64,000 bases of DNA, taken from contig NZ_CP065691.1 in the NCBI RefSeq assembly GCF_016027715.1, forward strand, positions 124,001-188,000, written 5' to 3'. Below the pieces are notes generated by a model that did not search any database, was not told the DNA's origin, and saw nothing but the letters and a program-made list of their open reading frames with translations. The position numbers and the translations under genes were made by a program. Origin of the DNA: Lactococcus garvieae. Its GTDB lineage: Bacteria; Bacillota; Bacilli; Lactobacillales; Streptococcaceae. Below are positions 1 through 7,443 of this stretch, in pieces (positions within the stretch are counted from its first letter, which is position 1; every line of letters begins with the position of its first letter).

Positions 1-1059
1 ACTGCAGGTGCTGCAGGTCCTCTCCACTTGGAAATGACACTCACACGTGCTAAATTCGATGAATTGACAGCATCATTGGTAGAAGCAACACGCGAACCTG
101 TACGTCAAGCCCTTTCTGATGCTGGTCTTTCAACTTCAGATATCGATGAAGTCCTCCTCGTTGGTGGTTCAACTCGTATCCCAGCAGTTGTAGAACTTGT
201 TCAAAAAGAAACAGGTAAAACTCCAAATAAATCAGTTAACCCTGATGAAGTAGTTGCGATGGGTGCTGCTATCCAAGGTGGTGTTATCACAGGTGATGTT
301 AAAGACGTTGTTCTTCTTGATGTAACTCCACTCTCACTTGGTATCGAAACTATGGGATCAGTATTTACAAAACTTATCGAACGTAATACTACAATCCCAA
401 CTTCTAAATCACAAGTCTTCTCAACTGCAGCAGACAACCAACCAGCCGTTGATATCCACGTGCTTCAAGGTGAACGTCCAATGGCAGCAGATAACAAATC
501 ATTGGGTCGCTTCCAATTGACAGATATTCCTGCAGCACCACGTGGTGTGCCACAAATCGAAGTAACATTCGACATCGATAAAAACGGTATCGTATCAGTT
601 AAAGCAAAAGATTTGGGCACTCAAAAAGAACAAACTATCGTTATCAAATCTAACTCAGGCCTTTCTGATGAAGAAATCGATAAGATGATGAAAGATGCTG
701 AAGCAAATGCCGATGCTGATGCTAAACGTAAAGAAGAAGTAGACACTCGTAACGAAGCAGATGCTCTTGTTTTCCAAACTGAAAAGACAATCAAAGATCT
801 TGAAGGTAAAGTAGACGAAGCTGAAGTGAAAAAAGCAGAAGACGCTAAAGAAGAATTGAAAAAAGCTCTTGAAGGTGAAGATATCGCTGATATCAAAGCT
901 AAATCTGAAGCTCTTAGCGAAATCGCTCAAAACCTTGCAGTAAAACTTTACGAGCAAGCTAATGCTGAACAAGCGGCAACAGAAGGTCAAGAAGCTGGCG
1001 GAGAAGATGCTCCTAAAGATGACAACACTGTTGACGGCGACTTCGAAGAAGTTAAATAA
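1..1059 (+). CDS. dnaK: Molecular chaperone DnaK (Hsp70), C-terminal part, 5' end outside window
   Basis: The open frame runs from base 1, so the gene is cut by the window edge; 352 residues are visible. They cover the end of the nucleotide-binding domain ([11 protein letters not shown] and the [16 protein letters not shown] block), the substrate-binding domain with the [11 protein letters not shown] linker region, the helical lid, and an acidic tail ending DGDFEEVK. DnaK refolds cytoplasmic proteins in an ATP cycle with DnaJ and GrpE. The internal ATG at 28 is not a start, because the preceding codons (GPLHLE) are also DnaK sequence. A strong terminator follows. Confidence 0.98.
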   Translation, partial: TAGAAGPLHLEMTLTRAKFDELTASLVEATREPVRQALSDAGLSTSDIDEVLLVGGSTRIPAVVELVQKETGKTPNKSVNPDEVVAMGAAIQGGVITGDVKDVVLLDVTPLSLGIETMGSVFTKLIERNTTIPTSKSQVFSTAADNQPAVDIHVLQGERPMAADNKSLGRFQLTDIPAAPRGVPQIEVTFDIDKNGIVSVKAKDLGTQKEQTIVIKSNSGLSDEEIDKMMKDAEANADADAKRKEEVDTRNEADALVFQTEKTIKDLEGKVDEAEVKKAEDAKEELKKALEGEDIADIKAKSEALSEIAQNLAVKLYEQANAEQAATEGQEAGGEDAPKDDNTVDGDFEEVK

Positions 1060-1065
1060 AGTCAA

Positions 1066-1121
1066 ATAGCCCCAAAAGCCCCAAAAGCCCCAAAAGCCTA
1101 GTGCCTTGGGGCTTTTTTTTA
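1066..1121 (+). terminator. dnaK terminator with triplicated 5' arm
   Basis: The right arm TTGGGGCT (from 1107) is followed by eight T. On the left, the 9-mer GCCCCAAAA is repeated three times in tandem (1069-1077, 1078-1086, 1087-1095), so three alternative left arms can pair with the single right arm. Confidence 0.9.
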
Positions 1122-1136
1122 TTTTTCGTATTTCTA

Positions 1137-1150
1137 TGAAAAGCATTTCA
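1137..1150 (+). promoter_or_regulatory. cre-like palindrome upstream of the Spx-like gene
   Basis: TGAAAAGCATTTCA is a near-palindrome resembling a CcpA cre site, but its centre is GC rather than CG. It lies just upstream of a possible promoter, TTGTGT at 1152 with a 17-base spacer to GATAAT. Weak call. Confidence 0.25.
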
Positions 1151-1225
1151 TTTGTGTTCAATAATATAAAATAGGATAATAAAAATAACAAAGAGGCTCT
1201 ATCTATAAAAGAAAGGAGATTGCTA

Positions 1226-1624
1226 ATGCTTAAAATTTACACAATCTCCTCTAATCAGGAGACAAAAGAAGCAGAAAGTTGGTTGTATTCGCATAAAATT
1301 AAATTTGTGGAAATCGATATTTTATCACAAGTAATTTCTTCCGAAGAGATTTTACAGATTATTTCTTTAACAGAGAATGGTTTGGAAGAAATTATTTCTA
1401 GAGAAACGCGAGCTTTTAGCCGGTTGAATATTGATCTCAACTATTTAATGTTAGAAGAATTTATGGAGTTAATAGAGGAAAATGCCACACTTCTAAAAGT
1501 ACCTCTAATTCTTGATGAAAAACAACTGCAGGTAGGTTTTGATAAAGAGAAGATGCAAAAGTTTTTGGAGAAACCAACTGTTAAGATTAATAACTTAGAG
1601 TCCCAAGAAACGCAGACAGGTTAG
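1226..1624 (+). CDS. Spx/ArsC-family protein lacking all cysteines
   Basis: 132 residues with the thioredoxin-like Spx fold signature: MLKIYTI start, SLTENGLEEI helix, and VPLILDEKQLQVGF near the C-terminus. Spx proteins bind the RNA polymerase alpha C-terminal domain and redirect transcription under thiol stress. Here the redox CxxC position reads SSNQ and the protein has no cysteine, and the usual RRP before the IID strand is KVP. It may be a redox-blind Spx paralogue. The ATG at 1226 is chosen because GGAG (1215-1218) is seven bases upstream; the in-frame TTG at 1220 is too close to that site. A single-gene unit is likely, with terminators on both sides. Confidence 0.8.
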   Translation: MLKIYTISSNQETKEAESWLYSHKIKFVEIDILSQVISSEEILQIISLTENGLEEIISRETRAFSRLNIDLNYLMLEEFMELIEENATLLKVPLILDEKQLQVGFDKEKMQKFLEKPTVKINNLESQETQTG

Positions 1625-1636
1625 CCTCTTTCACTC

Positions 1637-1673
1637 AAAGACTTAAGGTAGGATTACCTTGAGTCTTTTTTTA
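1637..1673 (+). terminator. Terminator after Spx-like gene
   Basis: A 13-bp stem (AAGACTTAAGGTA with TACCTTGAGTCTT, one G-T pair), loop GGAT, followed by a T run. Confidence 0.9.
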
Positions 1674-1694
1674 AATGAAAATGGTAGTTTTTGG

Positions 1695-1722
1695 TTGACT
1701 TTGAACGAAAATGGTGTATAAT
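1695..1722 (+). promoter_or_regulatory. Promoter of the fructose operon
   Basis: TTGACT, a 16-base spacer, and TATAAT. The 9-mer GAAAATGGT occurs at 1677-1685 and again at 1707-1715, 30 bp apart and flanking the -35. This is a candidate operator pair for the DeoR-type repressor encoded next (inference). Confidence 0.75.
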
Positions 1723-1756
1723 ATAAAATGTAAACGAATTCAGAAGGAGAGAGCGA

Positions 1757-2458
1757 ATGTTAGCGACAGAGCGTAAGGAAAAAATACTTGCTTTACTAAA
1801 AGAGCAAAGAGCTGCAACTTTAGAGGAACTTTCTACTGTAACAGAGGCTTCTGTTTCTACTTTAAGAAGGGATTTGAATGAACTCGAAGAAGAGAACTTC
1901 TTACGCCGTGTACACGGTGGTGCGGAACTGCAGCAAGATTTTTCGGAAGAACTTTCGATTTTGGAAAAATCTTCCAAAAACGTTCAAGAAAAAGAAAAAA
2001 TTGCCGCTCTTGCTTTTGCGAAGATTAAAGAAGGTGACATTATTTACTTGGATGCAGGTACAACAGTGACACCGCTCTGTCATTTACTCAATCAATCAGG
2101 TAAAAGATTAACAATCGTGACGAATTCTATTAGTCATTTGCCAAGACTAACAAGTGAAAACTTGATTGTCTATTTGCTGGGCGGGAGAGTTAAAAAGCAA
2201 ACGGATGCGATAATTGGCAGTTCAGCTATTGCACAATTAAGCACTTATCGCTTTAATCTTGCTTTTATTGGTGCAAATGCTTTTGATAAAGAACTCGGGG
2301 CGATGACACCAGATAGTGAAGAGGCAGCAGTCAAAGCACAAGCCATTCAGCAAAGCCGTACAAGTTATCTCCTTCTTGATAGTAGTAAAATTGGTCAAAC
2401 AAGCTTCGTAAAGTTTGCAGACAGTGACCAAATAGAACTTATAACGGAGAAATTATGA
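1757..2458 (+). CDS. fruR: DeoR-family repressor of the fructose operon
   Basis: 233 residues. The N-terminal DeoR helix-turn-helix is clear (TERKEKILALLKEQRAATLEEL, then ASVSTLRRDLNELEE), followed by the sugar-phosphate-sensing DeoRC domain with YLDAGTT and a late NAFDKELGAMTPDSEEA block. Family members repress sugar operons until a phosphosugar, here probably fructose-1-phosphate, binds. The start has an AGAAGGAGAG site. The stop overlaps the fruK start (ATGA), so the two are translationally coupled. Confidence 0.92.
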   Translation: MLATERKEKILALLKEQRAATLEELSTVTEASVSTLRRDLNELEEENFLRRVHGGAELQQDFSEELSILEKSSKNVQEKEKIAALAFAKIKEGDIIYLDAGTTVTPLCHLLNQSGKRLTIVTNSISHLPRLTSENLIVYLLGGRVKKQTDAIIGSSAIAQLSTYRFNLAFIGANAFDKELGAMTPDSEEAAVKAQAIQQSRTSYLLLDSSKIGQTSFVKFADSDQIELITEKL

Positions 2459-3381
2459 TATACACAGTAACACTAAATCCAGCATTAGACTATTTCATGG
2501 ATTTTGAACAAGTTGAACTTGGTCAAGTCAACCGAGCAACAGAGACCCGTATGCTTCCAGGAGGAAAGGGTATTGTTGAAAGTCGAATGATGTCACTTTT
2601 AAAGGTGGACAACACAGCTCTCGGTTTTCTCGGAGGCTTTCCTGGTAAATTTATTCAGGACTATCTTCAAAATATTGGTAGCCAGTCGGATTTCACGCCC
2701 ATTGCTGGCACAACTCGTATTAATACCAAAATTAAAGTCAATGCCCAAGAAGAAACTTCCTTTGACGCAGCAGGGCCGTCCTTGACCGAGGAGGAAATAA
2801 ATGCTTTCCTCAGTAAATTCGATAAATTACAATCAGGAGATATTGTCGTTTTTGCAGGTACCATACCTAAAAGCTTAGGCGAAGATTTCTACGAAGTATT
2901 GATTGAAAAAGTTAAGGCCAGAGGCGCTCAGTTTGCTATTGATGTAGATGGACAAAAATTATTGAAAACCTTGAAGCATTCACCCTTAGTTATCAAGCCG
3001 AATCGTGAAGAATTAGAGGAAATTTATTCTGTTAAGTTTGAAACAAAAGAAGACATCATTCCATATGGTAAGAAATTACTTGAGGAGGGTGCACAGAATG
3101 TCATGATTTCCATGGCAGGAGATGGAGCTTTGCTCTTTACAGATGATGAAACATACTTTGCAGCCCCAATCAAAGGAGAGTTGAAAAACTCTATCGGTGC
3201 GGGTGATTCTACAGTTGCAGGCTTTCTTGCCGAATGGAGCCGAAGTCAAGATCCACTCCGCGCCTTTAAACAAGGTGTGGCATGTGGTACGGCCAAAGTC
3301 TTCTCAGAAGATATGCCAAGTGAGAGCTTCCTAAAAGAATGCTTTGAAAAAGTAGCCATAGAAAAAATACATAAAAATTAG
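2455..3381 (+). CDS. fruK: 1-phosphofructokinase
   Basis: 308 residues of the PfkB/ribokinase family. It phosphorylates fructose-1-phosphate, the product of FruA, to fructose-1,6-bisphosphate for glycolysis. Visible features: MIYTVTLNPALDY start typical of FruK/LacC, GGKG (signature 1) near residue 37, and IGAGDSTVAGFLAEW (signature 2, catalytic Asp) near residue 247. The usual GINVSR after GGK reads GIVESR, so the conserved Asn is missing. Operon position between fruR and fruA supports FruK rather than tagatose-6-phosphate kinase. Confidence 0.92.
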   Translation: MIYTVTLNPALDYFMDFEQVELGQVNRATETRMLPGGKGIVESRMMSLLKVDNTALGFLGGFPGKFIQDYLQNIGSQSDFTPIAGTTRINTKIKVNAQEETSFDAAGPSLTEEEINAFLSKFDKLQSGDIVVFAGTIPKSLGEDFYEVLIEKVKARGAQFAIDVDGQKLLKTLKHSPLVIKPNREELEEIYSVKFETKEDIIPYGKKLLEEGAQNVMISMAGDGALLFTDDETYFAAPIKGELKNSIGAGDSTVAGFLAEWSRSQDPLRAFKQGVACGTAKVFSEDMPSESFLKECFEKVAIEKIHKN

Positions 3382-3395
3382 AAAAGAGAAAGATT

Positions 3396-5303
3396 ATGGA
3401 AATCAAAGATTTACTCAAAACTGAAGTCATGATTTTAGACCTTCAGGCGACATCTAAAGAAGCAGCAGTCGATGAAATGGTGAACAAATTAGTCGTTGAA
3501 GGTTACGTTAGTGACTTTGATACATTCAAAGCTGGTATCATGGCCCGTGAAGCACAAACTTCTACAGGTTTAGGCGATGGAATTGCTATGCCACACAGCA
3601 AAAACACAGCAGTGAACGAAGCAGTTGTCCTTTTTGCCAAATCTCAAGCTGGTGTAGATTATGCAGCTTTAGACGGTCAGCCTGTCAATCTTTTCTTCAT
3701 GATTGCAGCACCAGAAGGAGCAAACGATACTCACCTTGAAGCTTTAGCACAACTCTCTAAATTCTTGCTGCAAGCTGGCTTTACCGACAAAGTAAAAGCA
3801 GCGAAATATCCGCGTCAAGTTCTTGAACTTTTCTCTGAAGAAACAGAAGAAATTGAACAAGTGACAGACAGCGAGCACTATGTCTTAGCAGTAACAGCTT
3901 GTACAACAGGTATCGCCCACACATATATGGCTGAAGAAGCCCTAAAAAAACAAGCAGCTGAAATGGGAATCGCTATCAAGGTTGAAACAAACGGCGCGCG
4001 TGGTATTGACCACAAACTGACTTCAGAAGATATCCAAAAAGCAGATGGTATTATTGTTGCAGCAGATAAAAAAGTTGAAATGAATCGTTTTGCTGGAAAA
4101 CCGATGGTACAAGTTCCAGTAGCAGCAGCTATTCGCCAACCTGAAGAGCTCATCAATAAAGCAATCTCAGGTAATGCTCCAAAGTTTGAAGCAGATGCGG
4201 CAGATGAAGTGAAAGAAGAAAGCTCAGGCGGTATTGGTAAAGCCTTTTACAAACACCTCATGGGTGGTGTCTCTGCGATGTTACCGTTTGTCGTAGGTGG
4301 TGGTATCCTGATTGCTCTTGCCTTCTTGATTGACCAGTCTATGGGTGTTCCTAAAGATCAGCTGGCCAACCTAGGTACTTATCATCCAATTGCAGCCTAC
4401 TTTAAAAATATTGGGGGAGCAGCCTTTGCCTTCATGCTTCCTGTATTGGCAGGTTTTATTGCCAACTCTATCGCGGATAAACCTGGACTTGTTGCCGGTT
4501 TCGTAGCGGGTTCCATGGCTTCATCTGGTCTTGCTTTTGGTAAACTGGACCCTGCAACAATGATTCCTTCTGGTTTCCTTGGCGCTTTGGTAGGTGGTTT
4601 TATCGCTGGTGGAGTAATTATTCTCTTGCGTAAGCTTTTGACTGTCTTACCAAAATCACTTGATGGGATTAAAGCCATACTCATTTTCCCACTTTTGGGG
4701 ACATTTATCACAGGTTTGCTCATGCTTTTCATCAACATCCCAATGGCTGCAATCAACACTGGTCTTTCAGATTTCTTGAACAGCCTTAACGGAGCTTCAG
4801 CCTTGGTTCTTGGCCTTGTTGTTGGGGGAATGATGGCGGTTGACCTTGGCGGTCCAATCAATAAAGCTGCTTATATCTTTGGTACAGGAACATTGGCAGC
4901 AAGCGTTGCTACAGGTGGATCAGTTATTATGGCTGCTGTTATGGCTGGTGGTATGGTACCACCGCTTGCAACGACAGTTGCTGTCCTCTTCTTCAAAAAT
5001 AAATTTACAAAAGAAGAACGTCAATCAGGATTGACAAATATCGTCATGGGCCTTTCATTTATCACAGAAGGTTCTATTCCATTCGGAGCAGCGGACCCAG
5101 CGCGTGCGATTCCATCATTCGTTGTCGGTTCTGCTTTGGCTGGTGGGCTTGTTGGTGCAGCTGGTATCAAATTAATGGCTCCTCACGGTGGTATCTTTGT
5201 ATTGGCCTTGACAAATAATCCTTTATTGTATCTCCTCTTTGTCTTAGTAGGTGCAGTAGTGTCTGGATTAATGTTCGGCTACTTGAAAAAAGAAAAAGCC
5301 TAA
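3396..5303 (+). CDS. fruA: Fructose PTS transporter, EIIABC
   Basis: 635 residues. The EIIA-fructose domain covers about 1-145, with phospho-His67 in GIAMPHSKN. The EIIB domain covers about 162-260, with phospho-Cys169 in VTACTTGIAHTYMAEEAL. The membrane EIIC domain covers about 280-632 with many hydrophobic helices. It imports fructose and releases fructose-1-phosphate. It starts 14 bases after fruK with an AGAGAAAG site and is the last gene of fruR-fruK-fruA, followed by a terminator. Confidence 0.96.
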   Translation: MEIKDLLKTEVMILDLQATSKEAAVDEMVNKLVVEGYVSDFDTFKAGIMAREAQTSTGLGDGIAMPHSKNTAVNEAVVLFAKSQAGVDYAALDGQPVNLFFMIAAPEGANDTHLEALAQLSKFLLQAGFTDKVKAAKYPRQVLELFSEETEEIEQVTDSEHYVLAVTACTTGIAHTYMAEEALKKQAAEMGIAIKVETNGARGIDHKLTSEDIQKADGIIVAADKKVEMNRFAGKPMVQVPVAAAIRQPEELINKAISGNAPKFEADAADEVKEESSGGIGKAFYKHLMGGVSAMLPFVVGGGILIALAFLIDQSMGVPKDQLANLGTYHPIAAYFKNIGGAAFAFMLPVLAGFIANSIADKPGLVAGFVAGSMASSGLAFGKLDPATMIPSGFLGALVGGFIAGGVIILLRKLLTVLPKSLDGIKAILIFPLLGTFITGLLMLFINIPMAAINTGLSDFLNSLNGASALVLGLVVGGMMAVDLGGPINKAAYIFGTGTLAASVATGGSVIMAAVMAGGMVPPLATTVAVLFFKNKFTKEERQSGLTNIVMGLSFITEGSIPFGAADPARAIPSFVVGSALAGGLVGAAGIKLMAPHGGIFVLALTNNPLLYLLFVLVGAVVSGLMFGYLKKEKA

Positions 5304-5315
5304 GAAAATCAAGAG

Positions 5316-5347
5316 TGAAGAAGATAGAAAAACTATCTTCTTTTTTC
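5316..5347 (+). terminator. Terminator after fruA
   Basis: GAAGATAG pairs with CTATCTTC across an A-rich loop, then a run of T. Confidence 0.9.
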
Positions 5348-5459
5348 TTCTCAGTTTCCTGGAGAAGTAGTTAAAAATGAGATAAAAGTATTGATTTTTA
5401 CCAAAAACACCACGTCAAATTTTATTTAAAGAATAATTTATTTTATAGTCAATAAAAGC

Positions 5460-5488
5460 TTGAATTTCAAGAACAAATCTGTTAGAAT
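5460..5488 (+). promoter_or_regulatory. Promoter of rpmE2
   Basis: TTGAAT (5460-5465), 17-base spacer, TAGAAT (5483-5488). Confidence 0.75.
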
Positions 5489-5504
5489 ATTAAGGTCTAA
5501 CAAA

Positions 5505-5529
5505 CTTTGGTCTGGCAAACAGTCCAAGG
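5505..5529 (+). promoter_or_regulatory. Candidate L31 mRNA leader hairpin
   Basis: CTTTGGTCTG pairs with CAGTCCAAGG (one mismatch, one G-T pair) around loop GCAAA, inside the transcript and four bases before the AAAGGA ribosome site of rpmE2. L31 autoregulatory leaders are known in several phyla; membership in a known class was not tested. Confidence 0.45.
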
Positions 5530-5549
5530 CAGAAAGGAAATTTTGCAAA

Positions 5550-5792
5550 ATGAAAAAAGACATCCATCCTAATTACCAACCTGTTGTGTTCTTAGATACA
5601 ACTACTGGTTTTAAATTCTTGAGCGGTTCAACTAAAGGTTCGAAAGAAACTGTTGAATGGGAAGACGGAAACACTTATCCATTGATTCGTGTGGAAATCT
5701 CATCTGACTCACATCCATTCTATACTGGCCGTCAAAAATTCCAAGCAGCGGACGGACGTATCGCTCGTTTCAACAAGAAATATGGAAAATAA
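5550..5792 (+). CDS. rpmE2: 50S ribosomal protein L31, type B
   Basis: 80 residues, [20 protein letters not shown] to [14 protein letters not shown], the full length of type B L31 of the large subunit. It lacks the zinc-binding CxxC motif of type A, as expected for the zinc-independent form. The ATG at 5550 follows AAAGGA (5534-5539); the longer in-frame extension from 5460 lies in the promoter and leader and is rejected. Confidence 0.97.
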   Translation: MKKDIHPNYQPVVFLDTTTGFKFLSGSTKGSKETVEWEDGNTYPLIRVEISSDSHPFYTGRQKFQAADGRIARFNKKYGK

Positions 5793-5815
5793 AAAAGTGC
5801 TTCGGCGCTTTTTTA
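5790..5815 (+). terminator. Terminator after rpmE2
   Basis: AAAAAGTGC, tetraloop TTCG, GCGCTTTTTT, beginning at the stop codon. Confidence 0.9.
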
Positions 5816-5921
5816 TTATCGTTCTTTTTGCTTTGACAAATAAGAACCACAATATGCAGAGAGCACAGCAGGAAGTGAATATCTTTAGTTCATTGGGCTA
5901 TAAAAAAATTAAAAAATATCA

Positions 5922-5927
5922 TATAAT
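5922..5927 (+). promoter_or_regulatory. Candidate -10 element for yceD
   Basis: TATAAT about 90 bases before the yceD start; no convincing -35. The leader holds a small hairpin (TGCTC-TT-GAGCA around 5980-5991). Confidence 0.4.
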
Positions 5928-6019
5928 AGAACAAAGATATCTGTTAAGAAATTGGAGAAATAGCCGCAATCAAGAACTGCTGCTCTTGAGCAAATACAAA
6001 AGTAAAGGAAATATAAATA

Positions 6020-6571
6020 ATGAAATGGTCTATTCTTGAAATATCAAAAAAGAAAATAATTAAATTTGAGGAAGAACTGGAACTGACTGCAGACCTCAAA
6101 CAGCGTTCAGAGGAAATTTTGGATGCAAAACCAGTCAAAGTTCAAGGTCAAATTTCTTATGACACGGGGATCTACTACTTAGACTATACTCTTAAGGTAG
6201 GTCTCACTTTGCCATCATCACGCAGCCTAAAGCCTGTAGATTATCCCATGGAAATTCAAGTGAATGAAGCTTTTACTACAGAAGAATTTCTTAAAGAGAA
6301 TGAAGATTTACTAGATAGTGACATGATTTTTACACTTGAAGCGGATTGGATTAGTTTGTCAGAGTCTGTGGCTGACAATATTCTTCTAGAAATTCCTTTG
6401 CAGATTTTAGCTGAAGATGAAGAAGAAGGAAGTGCAAGCTTACCTTCAGGTAAAAACTGGGCAGTTATGTCTGAAGCAGATTATAAGAAACAAAAAGAAG
6501 AAGAAGAAAACAAAGAAAATAAATCTCCTTTTGCCGGTTTGGCTGGACTTTTCTCAGAAGAAAAAAATTAA
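6020..6571 (+). CDS. yceD: YceD family protein (DUF177)
   Basis: 183 residues. The family is linked to 23S rRNA accumulation and is often encoded next to rpmF (L32). Visible features are the acidic N-terminal part, the LTADLKQRSEEILDAKPVKVQGQISYDTGIYYLDYTLKV core, and a lysine/glutamate-rich tail with PFAGLAGLFSEEKN. No rpmF follows here. The start is ATG with AAAGGA ten bases upstream. It appears to be monocistronic, since covR has its own promoter. Confidence 0.88.
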   Translation: MKWSILEISKKKIIKFEEELELTADLKQRSEEILDAKPVKVQGQISYDTGIYYLDYTLKVGLTLPSSRSLKPVDYPMEIQVNEAFTTEEFLKENEDLLDSDMIFTLEADWISLSESVADNILLEIPLQILAEDEEEGSASLPSGKNWAVMSEADYKKQKEEEENKENKSPFAGLAGLFSEEKN

Positions 6572-6590
6572 GAAAAATCTCATAAAACAC

Positions 6591-6619
6591 TTGCAACAAA
6601 ATTACAATTATATTATAAT
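6591..6619 (+). promoter_or_regulatory. Promoter of covR-like gene
   Basis: TTGCAA (6591-6596), 17-base spacer, TATAAT (6614-6619). Confidence 0.8.
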
Positions 6620-6672
6620 TTTGTTATAGAGGAAATAAAACTAAAAAAGATAGATATTAATGAGGCTAAATT

Positions 6673-7368
6673 ATGAATTCATCTAAACGTATTTTGATTA
6701 TCGAAGACGATAAAAATATTGCGAGATTTGTTTCACTTGAGCTTGAGCATGAAGGTTACCAGACTGCCGTTCAAGATAATGGTCGTAGAGGTCTTGAAGA
6801 AGCGATGTCAAAAGATTATGATTTGATTTTGCTTGACCTGATGTTACCTGAACTTGATGGCTTCGAGGTTGCACGTCGCTTACGCCGTGAAAAAGATACT
6901 CATATTATTATGATGACGGCGCGTGATTCAACTATGGACCGCGTTGCTGGTCTTGATATTGGTGCTGATGACTATATTACAAAACCTTTTGCCATCGAAG
7001 AGCTCTTGGCTCGTGTGCGTTCACTTTTCCGTCGTGAAGATAATATTCATATCGCGGAGAAGGCAGATAACACTTCATTCCGCGACTTGGTGATTGATAA
7101 AACAAACCGTACGGTTCATCGTGGTAAAAAGGTTATCGACCTTACACGCCGGGAATATGACTTGCTCTTAACACTCATGCAAAATGTGGGTGACGTTGTA
7201 ACACGTGAGTATTTGGTTTCAGAAGTCTGGGGTTATGAAGAAGGAACCGAGACAAACGTTGTTGACGTTTATATTCGCTATTTGCGTAACAAAATTGATG
7301 TGGAAGGGCGTGAGAGCTATATCCAAACCGTTCGTGGGATGGGATATGTCATGCGCGACCGCAAATAA
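6673..7368 (+). CDS. covR: OmpR-family response regulator, CovR/CsrR-like (LlrA type)
   Basis: 231 residues. The receiver domain spans about 1-120 with acidic pocket EDD (11-13), phospho-acceptor Asp55 in LILLDLMLP, switch Thr in MMTAR, and Lys in DDYITKPF. The winged-helix DNA-binding domain follows (about 135-229), ending YIQTVRGMGYVMRDRK. Length and sequence resemble CovR of streptococci and LlrA of lactococci, regulators of surface and stress genes; the specific assignment is by resemblance. The partner kinase lies directly downstream. Confidence 0.88.
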   Translation: MNSSKRILIIEDDKNIARFVSLELEHEGYQTAVQDNGRRGLEEAMSKDYDLILLDLMLPELDGFEVARRLRREKDTHIIMMTARDSTMDRVAGLDIGADDYITKPFAIEELLARVRSLFRREDNIHIAEKADNTSFRDLVIDKTNRTVHRGKKVIDLTRREYDLLLTLMQNVGDVVTREYLVSEVWGYEEGTETNVVDVYIRYLRNKIDVEGRESYIQTVRGMGYVMRDRK

Positions 7369-7377
7369 ATAAAAAAA

Positions 7378-7412
7378 TTTCTAGTGGTTCCCCCACTAGA
7401 TTTATTATTACT
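7378..7412 (+). other. Hairpin between covR and covS
   Basis: TCTAGTGG (7380-7387) pairs perfectly with CCACTAGA (7393-7400), loop TTCCC, followed by a weak T-rich tract. It could act as a partial terminator or mRNA processing/stability element lowering kinase expression relative to the regulator. Confidence 0.6.
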
Positions 7413-7443
7413 ATGACATCTAAAAGAAATAGAAAAATGTGAC

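Noticed and set aside
655-1191. 178-codon frame on the minus strand opposite dnaK
   Set aside because: Shadow of the lysine- and glutamate-rich DnaK C-terminus; it crosses the dnaK terminator repeats.
5689-6039. 116-codon plus-strand frame over the end of rpmE2
   Set aside because: Overlaps rpmE2 in another frame, then crosses its terminator and the yceD leader.
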